A stretch of 64,000 nt of DNA from an uncultured Collinsella sp. (GCA_900545605.1 UQZL01000007.1:19280-83279); one strand, 5' to 3'; positions 34,040-50,423 are shown, numbered from the stretch's first letter. Notes: generated by a model from the letters alone, not told the origin. Program-made: numbers and translations.

Positions 34040-34170
34040 TCCGCTGCCAGAGACAGCCGGCGCAAACGGGTCTTACCCGCGAGCTTAATGGGACTTCCCG
34101 CCAGCCGAGGTGGTCGAGTAGATATGTCTTCTCGCCCCCGTCGCTCATGCAGCGCGGGGGCTTTCTTTTT
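34040..34170 (+). ncRNA. Ribosomal protein L10 leader with attenuator
   Basis: The transcript leader contains GCGAGCTTAATGGGACTTCC, which resembles the conserved L10-binding core of L10 leaders, followed by a terminator-like hairpin. It lies directly upstream of rplJ, where this autoregulatory leader is expected. Assigned by position and partial core likeness only. Confidence 0.6.
34134..34170 (+). terminator. Attenuator hairpin in the rplJ leader
   Basis: GCCCCCGTCGCT pairs with AGCGCGGGGGC around CATGC with one mismatch, then CTTTCTTTTT. It ends 65 bases before the rplJ start, so it must be regulated or leaky. Confidence 0.75.
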
Positions 34171-34235
34171 GGACATGCCCCCGTCACGTCCTTGTGGCGG
34201 ACCGTGCCCGGAAAGAATTCGAGGAGGTGTAATTC

Positions 34236-34757
34236 ATGCCCCAGCAGTACAAAATCGACAAGGTTGCAGAGATCGAGTCCCGTATCGCCGAGAACGCCGG
34301 TCTGTTCGTCGTCAACTACAACGGTCTGACGGTTAAGCAGGCTCAGGAGCTGCGTCATCAGCTTCGCGAGTGCGGCGCCGAGATGAAGGTCTACAAGAAC
34401 AACCTGGTCAAGATCGCTCTCAAGAACCAGGAGCAGCCCGAGCTCGACGAGATCCTCGCCGGCCCCGTCGCTTATGTGTTCTACGAGTCCGAGCCGGTCG
34501 AGGCCGCTAAGGCCCTTAAGGACTTCTCCGCTAAGTCCAAGGGCGTCCTTGAGATCAAGGGCGGTATCTCCGACGGCAAGGCCGTTTCCGCTGATGATGT
34601 TAAGGCTATCGCCGAGCTGCCCACCAAGGATCAGCTTCTCGGCCAGATCGCCGGTCTCATCTCCGGTTTCGCTCGCGACATCGCTGTCTGCGTCAACGGC
34701 GTTTCCTCTGGTCTCGCTCGTTCGATCCAGCAGGTCTCCGAGCAGAAGGCAGCCTAG
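34236..34757 (+). CDS. rplJ: 50S ribosomal protein L10
   Basis: 173 residues. The N-terminal rRNA-binding domain has EIESRIAENAGLFVVNYNGL and LRHQLRECGAEMKVYKNNLV; the C-terminal helix that carries L7/L12 dimers ends SIQQVSEQKAA. It anchors the ribosomal stalk and represses its own operon through the leader. GAGGAGG lies 7 bases before the ATG. It is 26 kb away from rplK-rplA, with which it is usually contiguous. Confidence 0.97.
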   Translation: MPQQYKIDKVAEIESRIAENAGLFVVNYNGLTVKQAQELRHQLRECGAEMKVYKNNLVKIALKNQEQPELDEILAGPVAYVFYESEPVEAAKALKDFSAKSKGVLEIKGGISDGKAVSADDVKAIAELPTKDQLLGQIAGLISGFARDIAVCVNGVSSGLARSIQQVSEQKAA

Positions 34758-34859
34758 TTGCTGTTTTCACCCGCGGCGGCAACGCCGCACCCCTGGCGCA
34801 TTCGCGTCGTGTTTTAACTGATCTCCGTGCATCCGCACGGAAACCGAAAGGACTTAGAA

Positions 34860-35237
34860 ATGGCTAAGCTTACCACCGATGAGATCATCGATGCTCTTAA
34901 GGAAATGACCCTTCTCGAGGCTTCCGAGCTCGTCAAGGCTATCGAGGACACCTTCGGCGTTTCCGCCGCTGCTCCTGCCGCTGTTGTCGCCGCTCCCGCT
35001 GCTGGCGCTGCTGAGGCCGAGGAGAAGACCGAGTTTGACGTCGTGCTCGAGGGCTTCGGCGACAACAAGATCCAGGTCATCAAGGCCGTCCGTGAGCTCA
35101 CCAACCTTGGCCTGAAGGAGGCCAAGGAGGTCGTCGAGGGCGCTCCCAAGGCTGTTCTCGAGGGTGCCAAGAAGGAGGACGCCGAGGCTGCCAAGGAGAA
35201 GCTCGAGGCTGCTGGCGCTGCTGTCACCCTCAAGTAA
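34860..35237 (+). CDS. rplL: 50S ribosomal protein L7/L12
   Basis: 125 residues from the ATG at 34860 (GAAAGGA 8 bases upstream). The N-terminal dimerisation helices (TDEIIDALKEMTLLEASELV) are followed by an Ala-rich hinge and the C-terminal factor-binding domain (KIQVIKAVRELTNLGLKEAK, EGAPKAVLEG). It recruits translational GTPases to the ribosome. Terminated by a strong hairpin just downstream. Confidence 0.97.
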   Translation: MAKLTTDEIIDALKEMTLLEASELVKAIEDTFGVSAAAPAAVVAAPAAGAAEAEEKTEFDVVLEGFGDNKIQVIKAVRELTNLGLKEAKEVVEGAPKAVLEGAKKEDAEAAKEKLEAAGAAVTLK

Positions 35238-35264
35238 TCAGGCTTTCTCGCCAGATTTCTTTGC

Positions 35265-35298
35265 AGACGGGGTTCGCATTGCGAGCCCCGTCTTTTTT
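35265..35298 (+). terminator. Terminator after rplL
   Basis: AGACGGGG...CGC pairs with GCG...CCCCGTCT, followed by TTTTTTG. It isolates rplJL from galU and rpoBC, unless read-through occurs. Confidence 0.9.
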
Positions 35299-35551
35299 GT
35301 TTTTCGGTCCCTCGACATCGGTAGCTCAAACTGCCATGTTCTGTGATTTGCGTCGTATCGGGCACCCTGCCGTTGGGCAATAAAATTGCACCATTCGAGC
35401 AATAATTTGCGTTGACCTGCTGAAGAATTGTCTCTGCCTTGTAGCGACATATAGTTCCAGCGGTAAGATGCTTAGGTATCGCAATTTGGTCTGCGGCTGT
35501 GTGCCGCACGCATGGGGCGCTTTTGCGCCTGCGAAAGGATCTTTGAATAAC

Positions 35552-36460
35552 ATGAAGGCAATCATCCCCGCCGCCGGTCTTGGCACGCGTTTTCTGCCTG
35601 GCACCAAGTGCACGCCCAAAGAGATGCTGCCGGTGCTCGACAAGCCCGTCATTCAGTACGTCGTCGAGGAGGCGCTCGACCCCGAGGAAGTCGACGACGC
35701 CATCATCGTTACTTCTCCCGGTAAGCCCGAGCTACTGAACTACTTCCAGCCCGATCGCTCGCTCGAGAACCTGCTGCGCGAGCGCGGCAAGAACGCCTAT
35801 GCCGATGCCGTCGCCCACGCTGGCGGTATGCCGGTCGACTTCCGCTATCAGTACGAGCCCAAGGGCCTCGGCCATGCTATTCGCTCTGCTGCCGACGCCG
35901 TGGCAGGGGAGAACTTCCTGGTTCTTCTGGGCGACTACGTTGTGCCTAACCGCGACATCTGCGACAAGATGCTCGCCGTTTCCAAGGAGCACGGTGGCGC
36001 TTCGGTTATCGCCGTCGCTGCTTGCTCGCCCGAGGAAGTCAGCCGCTACGGCGTTATCGCCGGTGAGCGCGTCGGTTCGCTCGAGGGTGCCGAGGACGTT
36101 GCCGATGCAGAGCCGGGCGCTGTCTGGCGCATCGGCGGTCTGGTCGAGAAGCCCGCTCCCGAGGCGGCTCCGTCCAATCTGTACATAGTCGGTCGCTACC
36201 TGCTGAGCCCGCTGGTCATGGACCTGCTGGCAGATCAGCAGGCCGGCAAGGGCGGCGAGATCCAGCTCACCGACGCCATGGCCCGTTCGCTCGACCGCGA
36301 GGCCATGTATGCCGTCGTCATTGACCCGCTGTCGGGCTACGACACCGGCACTCCCTCTGGCTGGATGGCCACCAACGCCCTCATGGCCGCAAGCGACCCC
36401 CGCTTTGCCGATGCCTTCTGGGATGCCATCGACGAGCGCGGCGGATTGATGCGCAAGTAA
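35552..36460 (+). CDS. galU: UTP-glucose-1-phosphate uridylyltransferase
   Basis: 302 residues from the ATG at 35552. It makes UDP-glucose from UTP and glucose-1-phosphate for cell-envelope glycans. The nucleotidyltransferase signature AAGLGTRFLPGTKCTPKEML and LPVLDKPVIQYVVEEA opens the protein; the metal-binding region VLLGDYVV and GGLVEKPAPEAAPSNLYIVG follow, with the end DTGTPSGWMATN. GAAAGGA is 12 bases upstream, a rather long spacing. It has its own terminator. It sits between rplL and rpoB, an unusual position. Confidence 0.95.
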   Translation: MKAIIPAAGLGTRFLPGTKCTPKEMLPVLDKPVIQYVVEEALDPEEVDDAIIVTSPGKPELLNYFQPDRSLENLLRERGKNAYADAVAHAGGMPVDFRYQYEPKGLGHAIRSAADAVAGENFLVLLGDYVVPNRDICDKMLAVSKEHGGASVIAVAACSPEEVSRYGVIAGERVGSLEGAEDVADAEPGAVWRIGGLVEKPAPEAAPSNLYIVGRYLLSPLVMDLLADQQAGKGGEIQLTDAMARSLDREAMYAVVIDPLSGYDTGTPSGWMATNALMAASDPRFADAFWDAIDERGGLMRK

Positions 36461-36480
36461 GCCTTCGGGCATCGACATTT

Positions 36481-36513
36481 ACGGGCGCGGACCTCGGTTC
36501 GCGCCCGTTTTTT
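36481..36513 (+). terminator. Terminator after galU
   Basis: Nine-bp stem ACGGGCGCG/CGCGCCCGT followed by TTTTTTATAAG. Confidence 0.9.
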
Positions 36514-36747
36514 ATAAGAGCTGCGATTGCCGGCTCTCTGTTCACAGAAAATATATGAACAGATGTTCGATACACATACATCTACCTGCGTGTTTTCTGT
36601 CGAAAAACTTTGCTACTCCAAAAACTCAATCGCGTCAAGGCTTTTCTTGCCCAACGGTCGGTACCTGATAAACTATTAGGTTGCGATAACTGGCGAAGCT
36701 ATGCCTCGCCAACCCACCGAGCATTTCCGTGAAGGAGGAAAAACCTG

Positions 36748-40239
<3,492 letters not shown>

Positions 40240-40245
40240 TTGACT

Positions 40246-44721
<4,476 letters not shown>

Positions 44722-44748
44722 TTTCCTAGTACGTTAACCGTCCTTCCA

Positions 44749-44785
44749 AAGACCCGCTTCCCAACAGGGGAGCGGGTCTTTTTTG
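44749..44785 (+). terminator. Terminator after rpoC
   Basis: AAGACCCGCT/AGCGGGTCTT stem with a 12-base interior, then TTTTTTG. Confidence 0.92.
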
Positions 44786-44793
44786 TTGAAGAA

Positions 44794-44830
44794 AACCAAC
44801 CAAAAAGGGACAGGTTTATTTTGGTAGGTT
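44794..44830. repeat. REP-like hairpin, GGGACAG family, copy 4
   Basis: AACCAACCAAAA pairs with TTTTGGTAGGTT (one mismatch); the loop is AAGGGACAGGTTTA. Located between the rpoC terminator and the sigma-factor gene. Confidence 0.75.
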
Positions 44831-44922
44831 ATTCCTGCTTGAATTTGAAACATTTCGTTCGGTCAAAGCGTATCTATGGTGAGGGCCTCAGCAAGAAACA
44901 TCAGCATCACCGGGAGGTGATT

Positions 44923-45441
44923 ATGGAAGAACAAGCATTTAGACAGGCGGTCGAGGATCACCGTGATGTCGTGTTTCGAATCGCATTGACGTATCTGCGC
45001 GATCGTGCCGATGCCGACGATGTCGCTCAAGACGTCTTTCTGAAGTTACTCAAAAGCGATGCCCAATTTGAAAGCTGGGAACATCTTCGTCGATGGCTTA
45101 TCCGGGTCACGATCAATGAATGCAAATCTCTCTTTCGAAAGCCATGGAGGCGTGTGGAGGATATTGAGAACCTGGCCGATTCGCTTTCGACGGCGCAGGA
45201 GGAGACCAAGGCGGTCCTGTCAGACGTTATGCGACTTCCGGAACGATTCCGTGTTCCCATCATGCTCTATTACTATCTGGGCTTTTCGACCTCAGAGATT
45301 GCCGAGTTATTGCATGTGCCAGCCGCGACTGTTCGAACGCGTTTGGCTCGCGGCAGATCGAAGCTCAAGTTCATCCTAGAGGAGGGCGACCGTGAAATCC
45401 AATCAAATCAAGCAGGCCTTCGAGTCCGTCCAAGCCGATAG
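44923..45441 (+). CDS. ECF-type RNA polymerase sigma factor
   Basis: 172 residues from the ATG at 44923 (GGGAGGTGA upstream). Region 2 is HRDVVFRIALTYLRDRADADDVAQDVFLKLL, given here by its parts: a core-binding helix and DADDVAQDVF. Region 4 is LPERFRVPIMLYYYLGFSTSEIAELL with the HTH recognition helix AATVRTRLARGRSKL. It directs polymerase to stress-type promoters. Its 3' end overlaps by 50 bases the anti-sigma candidate that follows, the usual arrangement for ECF pairs. No autoregulated promoter was recognised. Confidence 0.92.
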   Translation: MEEQAFRQAVEDHRDVVFRIALTYLRDRADADDVAQDVFLKLLKSDAQFESWEHLRRWLIRVTINECKSLFRKPWRRVEDIENLADSLSTAQEETKAVLSDVMRLPERFRVPIMLYYYLGFSTSEIAELLHVPAATVRTRLARGRSKLKFILEEGDREIQSNQAGLRVRPSR

Positions 45442-46468
45442 CGATCTTGCTGACCGTGTTCTTTATGCCGCTGCTGGTGAGCCGCTTCGCCGAAAGGGTC
45501 ACGCGAAGCCTCTGTATGTTGCCGTGATCGGATGCCTTGCCGGAGTGCTGGCGACCGGAGGGGTCGCCTACGCCTTCGTCAATTCCAGCTATTTTGCCTC
45601 TGCCTGGGGAAACCACGGCAACGGGGATTCCATTACCTGGACCAACGGCGGCTCATCGGGAACTAAATATACCTACACCAGAGAGTTTGGCGATGGCATC
45701 GCGCCCCAAAGCCTGGAAGGCGCAGTCCAGGAGGTTAATCTGTCCGTCGAGGGCAACGGCTATACGCTTGATATCCATGAGATGGCAATCGACCAAAACG
45801 GCTGCGGAGCCGTGACGTTTACGTTGTCCAATCCAAATGGAGTTAACTACTACAAGCCAGCAGCAGAGATTGGCGAACTTGTTCTCTATGGTGAAGAAGA
45901 GCAGGGCATCGGCACGCCCGATATGAAGTTCGGCGAGGAATGGCCTGACACACGCAGCACAATTGATAAGGACACATCAAGCGATACTGTCATTAATGGC
46001 ACGATGTACTTTGCCGCTATGGATCGCGAGCGAGATTTGCAACATGCTGTCACCTGGAATATCCATTGGACCGAGGGTGAAGGTGAGAGTGCGAGGCGGT
46101 TTGAGGCGTCGACACCCGAGTTCAATATTGGAGCGTACGTCGATACAAAGGAACTCCGCTCCGGTGACTCGCCTCTTGAGATTAGCCCGTTTTCCATCCA
46201 GACGCACATCGATGATTTGGGCTATGAAGCAGTTGATAATAAGCTGACCGTCAGCTACAAGGATGGATCGGAGCAGATTATCGAAGATGACGACGCAGGG
46301 GTGTTCAACTTATATTTTTCTTATGGGCGCAATAGCGGAGAGAACATCTGGGTGCCAACGAAGTTGATTGATGTCGATCAAGTTGTCTCGGTAACCCTTG
46401 AAATTGTGAGGTATACATCAACAGGGGAGACCGAAACGAAAGAGCCCTTTACCATCGTCTATTCGTAA
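45392..46468 (+). CDS. Membrane-anchored probable anti-sigma protein (DUF4179-like)
   Basis: 358 residues from a GTG start; GAGGAGGGCGACC precedes it inside the sigma gene. A short cytosolic N-terminus (about 1-38: IKQAFESVQADSDLADRVLY) could bind the sigma factor; one transmembrane segment spans about 41-63 (LYVAVIGCLAGVLATGGVAY); the rest is an extracytoplasmic beta-rich domain with many Asp/Glu/Ser and one Cys. The layout fits anti-sigma factors of the RsiV/DUF4179 kind. The function follows from topology and from the overlap with the sigma gene, not from a recognised anti-sigma motif. Confidence 0.75.
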   Translation: MKSNQIKQAFESVQADSDLADRVLYAAAGEPLRRKGHAKPLYVAVIGCLAGVLATGGVAYAFVNSSYFASAWGNHGNGDSITWTNGGSSGTKYTYTREFGDGIAPQSLEGAVQEVNLSVEGNGYTLDIHEMAIDQNGCGAVTFTLSNPNGVNYYKPAAEIGELVLYGEEEQGIGTPDMKFGEEWPDTRSTIDKDTSSDTVINGTMYFAAMDRERDLQHAVTWNIHWTEGEGESARRFEASTPEFNIGAYVDTKELRSGDSPLEISPFSIQTHIDDLGYEAVDNKLTVSYKDGSEQIIEDDDAGVFNLYFSYGRNSGENIWVPTKLIDVDQVVSVTLEIVRYTSTGETETKEPFTIVYS

Positions 46469-46473
46469 GATTT

Positions 46474-46508
46474 GGGGTCGCTTCCTACTAGGGGAAGCGG
46501 CCTCTTTT
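46474..46508 (+). terminator. Terminator after the anti-sigma gene
   Basis: GGGGTCGCTTCC pairs with GGAAGCGGCCTC with wobble/mismatch positions, then TTTTG. Confidence 0.75.
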
Positions 46509-46589
46509 GCGTTAAATGGAAACGCCGCCGATTTCCATGCGACAGATGAGAGCAGATCACCGCTGGAGCGCGACGTTTCCCCAGATAAA

Positions 46590-46624
46590 ACCGACCAAAA
46601 TAAACCTGTCCCTTTTTGGCAGGT
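46590..46624. repeat. REP-like hairpin, GGGACAG family, copy 5
   Basis: ACCGACCAAAA pairs with TTTTGGCAGGT with two mismatches; the loop TAAACCTGTCCCT contains GGGACAGG on the other strand. Copy 4 and copy 5 flank the sigma/anti-sigma pair in inverted orientation. Confidence 0.7.
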
Positions 46625-46647
46625 GGCGTTGCCCCGCCGAGCATGTC

Positions 46648-46786
46648 GGATTCCCGGACCGGGCGGCCTGCGGTTTAAGTTTGTCGCGAGTTCCGCACGA
46701 GCCGGAGGCCACTTAATGTGGCCTCCGTGCGAGCCAGGACTGTAGAGCAGCAAACTTAAAACCTGGGCCACCCGGTCCGGGAATCC
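46648..46786. repeat. Long nested palindrome with TTAAT core (P element, copy 2)
   Basis: Outer arms 46648-46683 and 46751-46786 are nearly complementary (GGATTCCCGGACCGGG with CCCGGTCCGGGAATCC, and GTTTAAGTTTG with CAAACTTAAA). The core hairpin is GGAGGCCAC-TTAAT-GTGGCCTCC (46704-46726) with the flanks TTCCGCACGAGCC and GTGCGAGCCAGGAC, as in copy 1. The stem letters differ from copy 1 but pairing is kept. With copy 5 of the REP-like hairpin and the rpsL promoter it accounts for the 523-base gap. Confidence 0.9.
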
Positions 46787-46869
46787 TCCCAGCGCACAGG
46801 AGGGGATTCCTTTTGTGTAGGCTTTGCGGAAATGTGGCTATTTAAGGATACGCCCGGCGGCGTGGTCTG

Positions 46870-46898
46870 TTGACGGCACAGCTAACGCCACGTATCCT
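46870..46898 (+). promoter_or_regulatory. Promoter of rpsL-rpsG-fusA-rpsJ
   Basis: TTGACG at 46870-46875, a 17-base spacer and TATCCT at 46893-46898, about 95 bases before rpsL. Confidence 0.7.
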
Positions 46899-46991
46899 AT
46901 CGAACTGCGTGTTTCGTAGGGGGATGCTGACCCCTCGATTCAAGCCGTTGCACTTTACAGAAAGCTGGAATCATTCGAGAAGGAGTACGCT

Positions 46992-47369
46992 TTGCCTACT
47001 ATTAACCAGCTGGTTCGCCAGGGCCGTCGTTCCGTGCCCAAGAAGTCCAAGAACGCTGCTCTGCAGCACAACTCCCAGAAGCGCGGCGTGTGCACCCGCG
47101 TCTTCACCACGAGCCCCAAGAAGCCGAACTCGGCTCTTCGTAAGGTTGCCCGTGTTCGCCTTGTCAACGGCATCGAAGTTACTGCTTACATCCCGGGTGA
47201 GGGCCACAACCTGCAGGAGCACTCCATCGTGCTCGTCCGCGGCGGTCGTGTCCGTGACCTCCCTGGTGTCCGTTATCACGTCATCCGTGGCGCCTACGAC
47301 GCTGCTCCGGTCCAGAACCGTATGCAGGCCCGTTCCAAGTACGGTGCTAAGCGCCCCAAGGCCAAATAA
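46992..47369 (+). CDS. rpsL: 30S ribosomal protein S12
   Basis: 125 residues from a TTG start at 46992, with AAGGAGT upstream. The N-terminus PTINQLVRQGRR and the decoding-centre loops TTSPKKPNSALRK and PGEGHNLQEHS are typical. The streptomycin-site lysines are unchanged (K in SPKKPNS and in the position after RPGGRVRD-type loop is given here as GGRVRDLPGVRY). First gene of the str operon, which here lacks tuf but ends with rpsJ. Confidence 0.97.
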   Translation: MPTINQLVRQGRRSVPKKSKNAALQHNSQKRGVCTRVFTTSPKKPNSALRKVARVRLVNGIEVTAYIPGEGHNLQEHSIVLVRGGRVRDLPGVRYHVIRGAYDAAPVQNRMQARSKYGAKRPKAK

Positions 47370-47442
47370 GCCAGATAACGTTTTGATACTTTCGCCGTGT
47401 GCCGCCTAAGCGCCGCACGGTAGACACTTAAGGAGATTTCAC

Positions 47443-47916
47443 ATGCCGCGTCGTGCAGCAGCTAATCGTCGTGAGGTTCAGCCTGACGCCGTTTACAACA
47501 ACCGCCTGGTGACTCAGCTCATCAACAAGGTCCTTCTTGACGGCAAGAAGGCCACCGCTGAGCGCATCGTTTACACCGCTTTCGAGATCGTTGCCGAGAA
47601 GTCCGAGGGTGGCGACGCTCTCGCTACCTTCAAGAAGGCTATGGACAACGTCAAGCCCACGCTCGAGGTTAAGCCCAAGCGTGTCGGTGGCGCTACCTAT
47701 CAGGTCCCGATGGAGGTCAACTCCCGTCGTTCCACCGCTCTGGGTATCCGCTGGATCGTCAACTTCTCCCGCGCTCGCAAGGAGAAGACCATGGCCGAGC
47801 GTCTCGCCAACGAGATCCTCGACGCTTCCAACGGCCTGGGCGCTTCCGTCAAGAAGCGTGAGGACGTCTTCAAGATGGCCGAGGCCAACCGCGCGTTCTC
47901 TCACTATCGTTGGTAA
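47443..47916 (+). CDS. rpsG: 30S ribosomal protein S7
   Basis: 157 residues. PRRAAANRREVQPDAVYNNR at the start, then LVTQLINKVLLDGKKATAER, PTLEVKPKRVGGATYQVP and the C-terminal HRMAEANRAFSHYRW-like end (MAEANRAFSHYRW). It nucleates assembly of the 30S head. AAGGAGATTTCAC precedes the ATG; fusA follows 19 bases after the stop. Confidence 0.97.
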   Translation: MPRRAAANRREVQPDAVYNNRLVTQLINKVLLDGKKATAERIVYTAFEIVAEKSEGGDALATFKKAMDNVKPTLEVKPKRVGGATYQVPMEVNSRRSTALGIRWIVNFSRARKEKTMAERLANEILDASNGLGASVKKREDVFKMAEANRAFSHYRW

Positions 47917-47935
47917 GTTAAGGTAAGGAACTAAC

Positions 47936-50035
47936 ATGGCTAAGCCTAAGTACAAGCTTTCCGATACCCGTAACATCGGCATCATGGCCCACATCGATGC
48001 CGGTAAGACCACCACGACCGAGCGTATTCTTTACTACACCGGTAAGACCCACAAGATCGGTGAGGTCCATGAGGGCGCTGCCACCATGGACTGGATGGTT
48101 CAGGAGCAGGAGCGCGGCGTAACCATTACCTCCGCTGCTACCACGTGCTTCTGGAACAAGGACGGTAAGGACTACCGCATCCAGATCATCGACACCCCGG
48201 GCCACGTTGACTTCACCGCCGAGGTCGAGCGCTGCCTGCGCGTCCTCGATGGCGCTGTCGCCGTCTTCGACGCCGTTGCCGGCGTTCAGCCCCAGTCTGA
48301 GACCGTTTGGCGTCAGGCTTCTACCTTCAACGTCCCCCGCATCGCCTTCATCAACAAGTATGACCGCGTGGGCGCTGACTTCTTCAACGCTATCGAGACC
48401 ATGAAGGATCGTCTCGACGCTAACGCCGTGGCCGCTCAGGTCCCGATGGGCGCCGAGGACAACTTCTGGGGCGTCATCGACCTGGTCACCATGACTGCAT
48501 GGGACTTCAAGGCCGACGAGAAGGGCATGACCTACCCCGAGCCGATGGACGAGATCCCGGCTGAGTTTGCCGACATCGCTGCCACCAAGCGCGAGGAGCT
48601 CCTTGACGCTGCTGCCAGCTTTGACGACGAGCTCATGGAGAAGATCCTCATGGAGGAGGACTTCACCGTCGAGGAGCTCAAGGCTGCTCTGCGCAAGGGC
48701 GTTCTGGCCAACGAGCTCAACCTCGTCTTCGTGGGTTCCGCCTACAAGAACAAGGGCGTTCAGGAGCTGCTCGACGCTGTCGTCGACTACCTGCCCAGCC
48801 CGCTCGACGTTGAGGCCGTCACCGGTACCGATCCGGACACCGGCGAGGAGATTCAGCGTCATCCTTCCTTCGACGAGCCCTTCTCCGGCCTGGTCTTCAA
48901 GATCATGACCGACCCGTTCGTCGGTAAGCTCACCTATGTCCGCGTTTACTCCGGCCGTGCCGAGTCCGGCTCCTACGTGGTCAACGCTTCCAACGGTCAG
49001 CGCGAGCGCCTCGGCCGCATCCTCGAGATGAACGCCGCCGAGCGTATCGACCGTGACGACGCTGCCGCCGGCGACATCGTCGCTTGCGTCGGCTTCAAGA
49101 ACTCCACCACCGGCGACACTCTGTGCGCTGAGGGCAAGGAGATCGTCCTCGAGAAGATCGAGTTCGCTAAGCCCGTTATCGACGTTGCCATCGAGCCCAA
49201 GACCAAGGCCGAGCAGGACAAGATGTCCCTTGCTCTGACCAAGCTCGCCGAGGAGGACCCGACCTTCCAGGTGTCCACCAACCACGAGACCGGCCAGACC
49301 ATTATCGCCGGCATGGGCGAGCTGCACCTCGAGATCATCGTCGACCGTCTGCTCCGCGAGTTCAAGGTTGACGCTAACGTTGGTAAGCCCCAGGTTGCCT
49401 ACCGCGAGACCGCTGGTCACGACGTCGAGAAGGCTGAGGGCAAGTTCGTCCGTCAGTCCGGTGGTCGCGGTCAGTACGGCCACGCCGTCATCAAGCTCGA
49501 GAAGATGGAGGAGGGCTTCGGCTACGAGTTCGTCAACGCTATCGTCGGCGGCGTCGTGCCCAAGGAGTACATCCCGTCCATCGACAAGGGCATCCAGGAG
49601 GCCCTGAACACCGGTGTTATCGCCGGCTTCCCGGTCCTCGACGTTAAGGTCACCCTGTTCGACGGTTCTTACCACGAGGTCGACTCCTCCGAGGCCGCCT
49701 TCAAGATCGCCGGTTCCATGGCTATCAAGGACGCCCTCAAGAAGTCCGATCCGCAGCTGCTCGAGCCGATCATGGCTGTCGAGGTCGAGACCCCCGAGCA
49801 GTACATGGGCGACGTTATGGGCAACCTCTCCGGTCGCCGCGGCAAGATCGAGGGTATGGAGGATCGCAAGAACAGCAAGCTCATCCGTGCCAAGGTGCCG
49901 CTGGGCGAGATGTTCGGTTACGCTACCGACCTTCGCTCCCAGACCCAGGGCCGTGCATCCTACACGATGCAGTTCGACTCTTATGAGCCCGCGCCCAAGT
50001 CCATCGTGGACGAGGTCATGAGCAAGAACGCCTAA
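47936..50035 (+). CDS. fusA: Elongation factor G
   Basis: 699 residues, normal EF-G length. GTPase motifs AHIDAGKTTTTERILYYTG, DTPGHVDFTAEVERCLRVLD and NKYDRVGADF; domain II; domain IV with the loop GRGQYGHAVI and the C-terminal domain V. It drives ribosome translocation. AAGGAAC precedes the ATG. No fusidic-acid resistance feature is obvious. It is followed by rpsJ, not tuf. Confidence 0.98.
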   Translation: MAKPKYKLSDTRNIGIMAHIDAGKTTTTERILYYTGKTHKIGEVHEGAATMDWMVQEQERGVTITSAATTCFWNKDGKDYRIQIIDTPGHVDFTAEVERCLRVLDGAVAVFDAVAGVQPQSETVWRQASTFNVPRIAFINKYDRVGADFFNAIETMKDRLDANAVAAQVPMGAEDNFWGVIDLVTMTAWDFKADEKGMTYPEPMDEIPAEFADIAATKREELLDAAASFDDELMEKILMEEDFTVEELKAALRKGVLANELNLVFVGSAYKNKGVQELLDAVVDYLPSPLDVEAVTGTDPDTGEEIQRHPSFDEPFSGLVFKIMTDPFVGKLTYVRVYSGRAESGSYVVNASNGQRERLGRILEMNAAERIDRDDAAAGDIVACVGFKNSTTGDTLCAEGKEIVLEKIEFAKPVIDVAIEPKTKAEQDKMSLALTKLAEEDPTFQVSTNHETGQTIIAGMGELHLEIIVDRLLREFKVDANVGKPQVAYRETAGHDVEKAEGKFVRQSGGRGQYGHAVIKLEKMEEGFGYEFVNAIVGGVVPKEYIPSIDKGIQEALNTGVIAGFPVLDVKVTLFDGSYHEVDSSEAAFKIAGSMAIKDALKKSDPQLLEPIMAVEVETPEQYMGDVMGNLSGRRGKIEGMEDRKNSKLIRAKVPLGEMFGYATDLRSQTQGRASYTMQFDSYEPAPKSIVDEVMSKNA

Positions 50036-50095
50036 GTTCGAGCTCCCTGTTACGTAATCCGCGAGAACATCTCTCGCACTCTTTGGAGGTTTAAG

Positions 50096-50404
50096 TTGGC
50101 TACCCAGAAGATCCGCATTCGCCTCAAGGGCTATGATCACGAGGTCGTCGATCAGTCCGCGAAGCTCATCGTCGAGACCGCTCAGAAGACCGGCGCTCGC
50201 GTTTCCGGTCCTGTCCCCCTGCCCACCGAGCGCAACCTGTACACGGTTATCCGCTCGCCGCACGTGAACAAGGACTCCCGTGAGCAGTTCGAGATGCGCA
50301 CCCACAAGCGCCTCATCGACATCCTCGACCCCACCTCGGGCACCGTTGATTCGCTCATGCGTCTCGACCTCCCCGCTGGCGTCGACATCGACATCAAGCT
50401 CTAA
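50096..50404 (+). CDS. rpsJ: 30S ribosomal protein S10 (NusE)
   Basis: 102 residues from a TTG start with TGGAGG upstream. KIRIRLKGYDHEVVDQSAKL, SGPVPLPTERNLYTVIRSPH and KRLIDILDPTSGTVDSLMRL are all canonical. Besides the ribosome it acts in NusB/NusG antitermination. A strong terminator and the convergent birA follow, so rplC and the rest of the S10 operon are not attached here. Confidence 0.97.
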   Translation: MATQKIRIRLKGYDHEVVDQSAKLIVETAQKTGARVSGPVPLPTERNLYTVIRSPHVNKDSREQFEMRTHKRLIDILDPTSGTVDSLMRLDLPAGVDIDIKL

Positions 50405-50423
50405 GCGATATCGCTCATAGCTT

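Noticed and set aside
36556..36570. TGAACAGATGTTCG, close to the Gram-positive LexA box CGAAC-n4-GTTCG
   Set aside because: It lies just after the galU terminator and about 180 bases before rpoB, with no SOS gene nearby, and has one mismatch. A chance match is most likely.
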